Below, piece after piece: positions 57,781 to 64,000 of a DNA stretch of 64,000 bases. The stretch lies in assembly GCA_026874595.1 (NCBI GenBank), contig CM049306.1, positions 105,475,142 through 105,539,141 on the forward strand. Direction: 5' to 3'. This DNA is from Sipunculus nudus (taxonomy: Eukaryota > Annelida > Sipuncula > Golfingiida > Sipunculidae). The stretch's first letter is position 1; each line of letters starts with the position of its first letter. The position numbers and the translations under genes are program-made. Under the pieces are notes generated by a model that saw only the letters and a program-made list of their open reading frames with translations, did no database searches and was not told the DNA's origin.

Positions 57781-59556
57781 ATATATGTAACGATCTCTAA
57801 TCATATGTTTATTCTGTTCAATCTCATGAAATACTCGCATGCATACACTGTTTACTGTAATACATTTATCTAAATATCCAAATCAAACTCTTAAGAAACA
57901 TCATTATAAGCCAACTGACGAATACAAATATTCAAAGACTGAGGACATAATTGTCTTCTTGACTATACAGACGTGCCTTCAGGTGACACAGTATATGATC
58001 ACGGCATAAATTGTACACATAGAGCTAGGCCTATATTCTGCTAAGGGTTACATAATGGATAATATAAGCAATATATCTCTATCAATATACTCAATTATAA
58101 ATATGAACATGTACCTACGTCTTTGGCAGGATTCAGATAACCACTCGGCTTTCCACTGGACAGATCTTAATTCTTCATAAAAAATATATCTTTTCAACCG
58201 ACCGTTCACTTATACATTGTATACTGTATTAACTGCATAACAGTCTTACATGCTTCCCACTTTGTCTCGTCCAGTGCTGAAAACAGCACACCCTGCTGTT
58301 GACATTTGACCTCCTGTCTGGTGAGTCCCCGACAACAAAAACAAGTTATCTTAGCAGAAGAGCCCTTTTTTGTTAAGTTTAGAACCAATCAAACTTTTTG
58401 TCATGAAATTTGATATTAGAATTGTTTCCTCGAATATCTCGAAAGAGTTCGAACACCGATGACCTTGATCTTCACCTTCAGGGTTTACTCCTCAGAAATC
58501 TTCTATTTTTGTCCATCCCATACATTTGAAGTAATCCATACCTTTTCCTCAAATTTGTGGATGGGCGCCCATGGGGAGCGGAGCCTCATTCTAGTTAGCA
58601 GCCATTGGATGGTTTCGGGAGACATCAGAATAAGGAATTTCATGTCAACTTGAAAGCGCTCATCAAAAATTTACACGGACAACATGGCCGTCATAATAGC
58701 AAAAATTGGCGAATTCATTCTTTATTTTGAAGTCAATGTCAATGATTTGTACAGAGGCTACTTTATTTGATTATTGTATTGTAGGAAGCATTAGATCATT
58801 TTGAGGTATCATAATAAAACTCAGCTCTTCAGATGCCGAAATAAATACTGTATTTGATCCATCGATAATTCATTGAAAAAGGTACACTGTATATCCGTAG
58901 ATAATTTTGCAATTAATGGGCAACAAAGAAACAGCGATTCAGGGTAAATTTTCTGCATTGTTCTTCAATAAAAGTATGGTGCCAGCATAAAAAAAAAATC
59001 TTTGCCGGCATTATTGACCATTATCATAAAAGACCTATATATATATATATAAATGGTGTATATAATTGTAATGATGTTATTTTATTAGCCATATAGCTAC
59101 ACTAGGAGACATATATTAGTCGTCACATGAAATGGATTTTCATAGAACTTACTTTACTTGACTGTGTGTAATTTAAGGTTACCGCATGGTAAGCAGCTAC
59201 CTACTGTCAGAGATGTGGTGTAACATTATGAAAAGGAAGATATGTTTTGGCAGTTCCCAATCTTGGTTAATCACTGATTGACCATGGTCTTGGTCTATTG
59301 ATTTTACATATCGTTCTGCTGCACAAGATGTGACAAAAAAATGACAAAGTTAAGGAAACAGTGCAAGCTAGATGGTATAACTTCCCTCTTAGCTCCCCGA
59401 CTATATCATGCTAGCCCCTTTGTTTTGTCGGTACCGAAAACTCCAGTTCTACTTACCTAAGCTGGTTGCAGATGTACAGCTGGTTAGAGTGCAGTTCACA
59501 GGCTAATGGAGGTTTATGTTTTCTTTTTTTCTGTTTGGTTTTGGACCTGGCGGTGT
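57781..59556. other. no gene seen
   Basis: A+T-rich. Text near 58440-58490 ('gatgaccttgatcttcacct') recalls the non-coding dispersed repeats. A short (TA)n lies at about 59037. The frames 58206-58388 and 58459-58653 are unremarkable. Confidence 0.4.
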
Positions 59557-61110
59557 AGATTTGGGCGTCTTTGTCTGCAGACCTCTCACAAATTTTAAGA
59601 GAGCCCTAGATGAACTGAAATCTCACGACGCCAAGGCCACCCACATTGACTCTGTGACCAAAAGTAATCACTTCCTCAGGGTGAAATCGGTTAAAACTAT
59701 ACTGTTTTCGGTCAGACAAAGCATCGCTCTGAGAGGCCATGACAAAACAAAGCAGACGGACGCTTTAAGTTCATCTCATACCAACCGTGGCAATTTTAGA
59801 GTTTTACTGGAATTCCGAATGGACGCGGGAGATCGTGATCTCTCAGAGCATCTGGCCACAGCAGGAAAAAATGCCACCTACACGTCTGCCATGATCCAGA
59901 ACGAACTTGTCGACATCATAGGGGACCTCATCTCCCAAACGATCCTTACCCGCGTGAGAGAATATAAGTTTTACTCCGTCATAGCTGATAAGGTGACAGA
60001 CTCTGCCAATAAAGAGTAACTTGGATTAGTTCTCCGTTACATTGATCCAGCTAGTGAATAAGTTGCCGAGGATCTTATGGCATTTACAGAGTGTGACATG
60101 GGAATTTCTGGTCAAGCAGTTGTTCAACTTGGACTCCAAACTGATGCGAGGGCAAGGCTATGACGGTGCTAGCTGGCAACATAGCAGGGAAGGCTAGAGG
60201 TGCCGCAGCTATCATCACTGCACAGTACCTCATAGCTCTGTTTCTGCATAGTGCTTTCCACCAGTTAAATCTCTCAGTGATGAGATCGGCTGAGGTGACA
60301 GTTGTTAGGTGTATGATGGGGGCCAGCAAGAAGGTGTATGACTTTTTCCATGCTGATCCAAATCAACAGAAGGAACTATAAAATGCCATCGAGACCACTC
60401 AACCAGAAACAAGGCAGGTCAAGATAAAAGACATTTAGAGACTGTGTACACTTCATCACTTTACATCACTATTTTGAGACCATTCAGGATGAATCTCAGA
60501 AGTGGTCTACAAACACCCTCACAGATGCCAGGTCCATGCTGTTGCCATCACATCACTGTTCTCACGGCATTGACGACAAAGTTTGCCACCCATCAGGTCC
60601 AGGCTATACAGGGGCTTTTTCTTGTGGCGTGCCTGCTGACATGCTGTCCTTTACTTCTGAAGACGCTGATCAGAAATTGCATCACTTGCAAAATTATACA
60701 AAGAAGACCTCCCTTTTTTCAGGCAGTGTAGAGAGCGAGTTCCATAGCTGCCGGGTGAAATGGCGAAAGCTGCGCACTGCAGCAGATGCAAACAGCTTAC
60801 CAAAGGCACCCTCTGCTGCTTTGCATCATGCCAGCAAGCATCTTTTCCCGAACATTAGGGCTTTTCGCAGCATCATATGTGTCCTACCGATTACTACTTG
60901 TACCGCAGAGCGCTCCAACAGCACGTTGAAACTTATAAAGGACCGACTGAGGTCCACGATGGGAAATGAGAGACTCACTGGCCTGGCACCAATGTCTGTG
61001 CCAAGAGACATTGAGGTCGAACCCCAGGATGTCATATCGGCGTTCGTGAGGAGACATCCAAGGAAATTAAGCTGCATAATATACTATAAGAGGGCACTGG
61101 TGTCTATAAT
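59557..61110 (+). pseudogene. hAT-type transposase, DUF4371/ZMYM1-like, broken
   Basis: Plus-strand frames follow the order of a hAT-family transposase of the kind annotated as zinc finger MYM-type protein 1-like. About 59560-60019 has 'RQSIALRGH', 'GNFRVLLEFRMDAGD', 'NATYTSAMIQNELVDIIG' and 'EYKFYSVIADKVTDSANKE' (start of the RNase H-like fold, first acidic residue of the DDE triad in 'SVIADKVTD'). A stop follows at 60017-60019. 60025-60150 continues in frame and then shifts; 'GYDGAS' and 60160-60381 ('AGKARGAAAII', 'FHQLNLSV') give the second acidic region. After a damaged middle, 60536-61080 ends in the hAT dimerisation domain ('CVLPITTCTAERSNSTLK', 'DRLRSTMGNERLTGLA'). The N-terminal zinc finger is missing, and there are at least two stops and three frameshifts. 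TIRs and an 8-bp target duplication were not found. Dead copy. Confidence 0.88.
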
Positions 61111-61861
61111 TAATGTATTATTTATTGCTGATTCTACTTTTTATTAAGTTTGACCCAGCAAATATATTTTTTATGAATTCATGATGTGCAACTGATTTTT
61201 TTTTTTCTAATTGGAATTAAAACATGTAAGTTGTGTGGAATTATTGTGAGGTGATATATATATAAAATGTTGCACTATGTTAAGAAACATTGCACCTGTG
61301 GATAAGCTGTGCTAATTTTTGAAGAAAAAAATCGTTTATATTGTCGATGATGCAACAGCTGCAGTCTAACAATAAAAAAAAATGTCTCAGAAACTAAACC
61401 TTTGAGACATGTAAAAAGCTGGCCAGGATGATTTCCCTATGCAAATAGGATTTCGTCTGTAGCAGATACATAAAACTTTAAAAGACAATGTAGAAGAATA
61501 TCAAAAAGACAAAGCAGGTATGCAGCAGTAGGATAGGGTTAAGTTTTCTGACCGTGCCATTGAAGAAAGAGGTCCATCTGATGATACTTGCAGTGGTTCT
61601 TAATTCTAACCGGAAAGACACAATTAAAGTGGAGTAAAACAGCACCACAGTTCTTGCATTATTTTTACAATCATCTTTAATTCGGTAAACATTTTATAGC
61701 CAGCAGTGGGCGGGTTTAAAAGCAAGCTTGATATGCGAGAATGACAACGTAGAGTCTTTTAATCACATCATCTGCATGTGCAGCTTGAAAAGCCAAACTT
61801 AAACAGAAATAGTAGACATCCTCTTCAAGCAAGTATCGACAAAGTATAAAGACTTAAGAAG
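61111..61861. other. no gene seen
   Basis: Contains the small inverted repeat TGTCTCA...TGAGACA (about 61383-61409). No coding region is supported. Confidence 0.4.
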
Positions 61862-62110
61862 ACCTTCAAGTTTTTCTTGACCGTTGACCAACAACATTTA
61901 AATCCTGCATTATGTAAATGGTGTATACAATCGGGATAAGTAAAAGAAAAAGCATTTAATGCTTCTTTATTAAATTGCAAAAGGGCACCGAGTGTTAAAA
62001 AAAACGGTGACATCGACGGATGGTAAATTCACCAATCACCATGCTTAAAAATCCTCGACGATGGAAAGAGCCTGCCAAAAGAAAATAGAACTGTAACAGC
62101 AGCGTGAGAA
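61862..62110 (+). pseudogene. possible small coding relic, family not recognised
   Basis: One frame reads as protein-like text across two or three stops: 'FLTVDQQHLNPALCKWCI', then 'VKEKAFNASLLNCKRA', then 'CLKILDDGKSLPKENRT'. It has no start codon and no recognised domain. It lies ~750 bp after the hAT relic and could belong to another element. Confidence 0.25.
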
Positions 62111-62625
62111 CAATCGTGAGGAACACTAATCTGATGTTTTCCATAATGATAGTCATAGGTTTAGGAACAAGTTTGCATTATCAATAGCATCATCTTAAAA
62201 TACAGGTAAATATTTCCAGATTCTTTTTACATTAAAATTCATCACCTTTTCTTCAACATGAATTCTGATAAGTTTGAACTAATGATTGTTTCTTAAGAAT
62301 GGATTGTAACCGCTTCATAAAATGAGGTAAAAAAAATCTTCAGCGATGAAATTACCAAAAGAAAATACTAGTATATGTCGCCTTAAGATTAAAGACATCT
62401 GAAGTGAGAGAAACTGGACTTGACCATGGATGTACCTGCATGATTGCCTCGTTTTCATTAAAAAAACTCGTGGCGTGTACATTGTCTGCATCCATTCAAA
62501 ACCTGCATCTTTTAAAACTGTATCAAATTAGCCCTAATTACTTCAAAACCATACATTCACGAGTACGTGATTTCACTTGGTATCTTTAGCGAGTCAACGC
62601 TGTAAATTAAACCATTAATACAAAG
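62111..62625. other. no gene seen
   Basis: A+T-rich, with one 61-codon plus frame (62404-62589) without motifs. Confidence 0.4.
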
Positions 62626-63375
62626 ATTTCTCATTCTTCCCGGGCAGTCTCTCCCGTGGGAGGATTGATCAGAATTTTCATTTTTCGAGTGGGAGAGATT
62701 GGAATTTTGGGATGAGAATACTCAGATATCCATTGAAGAAATGGAATTATTTCATGCCAACTCTTATTTTTGTCATTTAAAATAATTCCATGTTTATCTT
62801 AATTCTTTCTTAATTTGTAACTTTATCTTTCTTATACATTAATTCTGATCTATTAATTTGTTTACAAAAAGTAAGCTGCCCCGTAAAAATATAATAATAG
62901 AACAAGAAGCATACAACTACAGGTTGGGAAAACTATTGTATTATCATATTCCTTGTTTATATCTAATTGTTTGAAATATCATTTTGATATAGCAGGAACA
63001 GATTTAAGCTGACAGAATCCATTCAATTAAAAATCTCGGGAATAGTAACAGCTGATGCCACAGTGTTATCATCTGTTGTTCACGTGATTATTATTACTTT
63101 AACAATAGGATGTGTTGTTCATGAATTTATTAACATTGTACAGTCTGTAATAAGAACCTACCCTACCTATACAAGAATATCATTTAACTATTACGTTTGT
63201 TCTGGGGGAAAATGAGAATTCCTGTTGTTCCCGGAAAAAAATAGAATTCTCATTTTCCCGGGAGTAATGAAAATTAAGAGAAAAAGTTTGAAATGATTCC
63301 TGTTATTCCCACAAAGATTCCCAAATTCTCATTTTTCCAGGGACAATATTCTAGATCTTCCCAGAATGTCATCCC
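62626..63375. repeat. cluster of GGGAAAATGAGAATTC motifs in both orientations
   Basis: A perfect 16-bp inverted repeat, GGGAAAATGAGAATTC (63206-63221) and its complement (63244-63259), is separated by 22 bp. Further diverged copies lie at about 62632 ('ctcattcttcccggg'), 62675 ('gaattttcatttttcgag') and 63330 ('attctcatttttccaggg'). A TCCC/GGGA-rich context surrounds them. This may be the two ends of a foldback element at about 62630-63360. Confidence 0.5.
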
Positions 63376-64000
63376 CCCCCCTTATATATGTTGACTATAG
63401 TCCTATTCATTTTTTTTCTTTTGCCTTCTTGATATTTCTTTTTCATAATGTATATTTTACGTGCATAATGTATACTTTTAATTGCTTTATTTTTTCTTAA
63501 CCCAACAAATTATAATTCTTGATACTTTAACAGTGATATATACCCATGTGAACACGTGCTAAGCGGAATAGGGTCAGACTAATCACCCAATCGGACCCCT
63601 TCGGACCTTGGAATATTGAAAAATACATTTTTTAGTCATCTTATATTGAGAATTAATTTATTTTATTTAGAAATTTGATTTAAAAACTTACATCCCCATC
63701 AGACCGAATGAGACCCAAATAAGACCTTTAAATATTGAGAAATATCTTTTAAAATCATCTGTTTAGACTAATTGACAAAATGGTTAATTTTCAGTATCTC
63801 ATCCTTTATTGTTCTTAAAACTAAGGAAAATGTCAAGTAAAAATTCATATCTGCCTATCTTATAATAAGAGACATTTTTTTTACTTAATTTATACATTTG
63901 CTTTATTAAATTTATGTCCCATCAGACCTTATCAGAACTCATCGGACCCATTTTAATCAACTTATCTGTTTTGAATTATGGACAAAAGGGTTTATTTTCA
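63376..64000 (+). repeat. diverged direct repeats with 'atcggaccc' text
   Basis: 'aatcggaccccttcggacct' with 'aatattgaaaaatac' (63580-63625) recurs as 'agaccgaatgagacccaaat' with 'aatattgagaaatat' (63700-63750) and again in part near 63918-63960 ('catcagaccttatcagaact'). No gene is seen. Confidence 0.45.

Overview
This is an A+T-rich animal nuclear sequence with large non-coding stretches and many repeats. I find no intact, recognisable host gene. The window is a graveyard of transposable elements. Bacterial hallmarks (operons, dense coding, rRNA/tRNA clusters) are absent. The best guess for the source is a bivalve mollusc, or at least a lophotrochozoan. That inference rests on pearl/HINE-like elements with ~165-170 bp tandem cores and terminal hairpins, heads with a CCCATGGG palindrome, a tRNA-derived SINE, and LINEs with a C-terminal CCHC knuckle. 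I recall these as typical of bivalve genomes but could not run a search.

Layout. 1-6 kb: three or four Helitron-like non-autonomous elements, two with ~170-bp core arrays and one with a ~683-bp internal tandem repeat. 6-16 kb: two copies of one SINE, an isolated copy of the 683-bp repeat and otherwise featureless DNA. 16.0-17.4 kb: a 5'-truncated LINE (+ strand) with a 307-codon open frame and an (AATTC)n tail. 19.7-25 kb: another HINE-like head and several blocks carrying the motif AGGTGGCRCCACC. 25.9-30.9 kb: a ~2-kb TIR transposon whose right half, with 1.2 kb of flank, is duplicated in tandem (two ~1,804-bp copies, nearly identical), ending in a long (TA)n tract. 31.8-35.7 kb: more core repeats, a decayed CR1/L2-like LINE (- strand) and a tandem pair of hairpin-ended elements. 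36.5-41.9 kb: a 5.4-kb unit bounded by perfect 24-bp TIRs at TA sites. It is stuffed with later insertions: a second LINE (- strand), a probable solo LTR and a palindromic element. 42-47 kb: a 187-bp MITE and two decayed coding regions of unrecognised families. The one at 44.8-47.1 kb (- strand) is the best candidate for something poorly described. 47-55 kb: core repeats, poly-C tracts and a small TIR element. 55.8-57.8 kb: the 3' end of a Ty3/Gypsy-like element with duplicated terminal sequence. 59.6-61.1 kb: a broken hAT-type (DUF4371/ZMYM1-like) transposase. 62.6-64 kb: short inverted and direct repeats.

The coding relics do not work together as a pathway. They are independent mobile elements at different stages of decay, some nested inside others. 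The nesting gives a relative order: the TIR unit at 36.5 kb predates the LINE and LTR inside it, and the 1.8-kb duplication is the youngest large event. All boundaries are approximate unless a terminal repeat fixes them.
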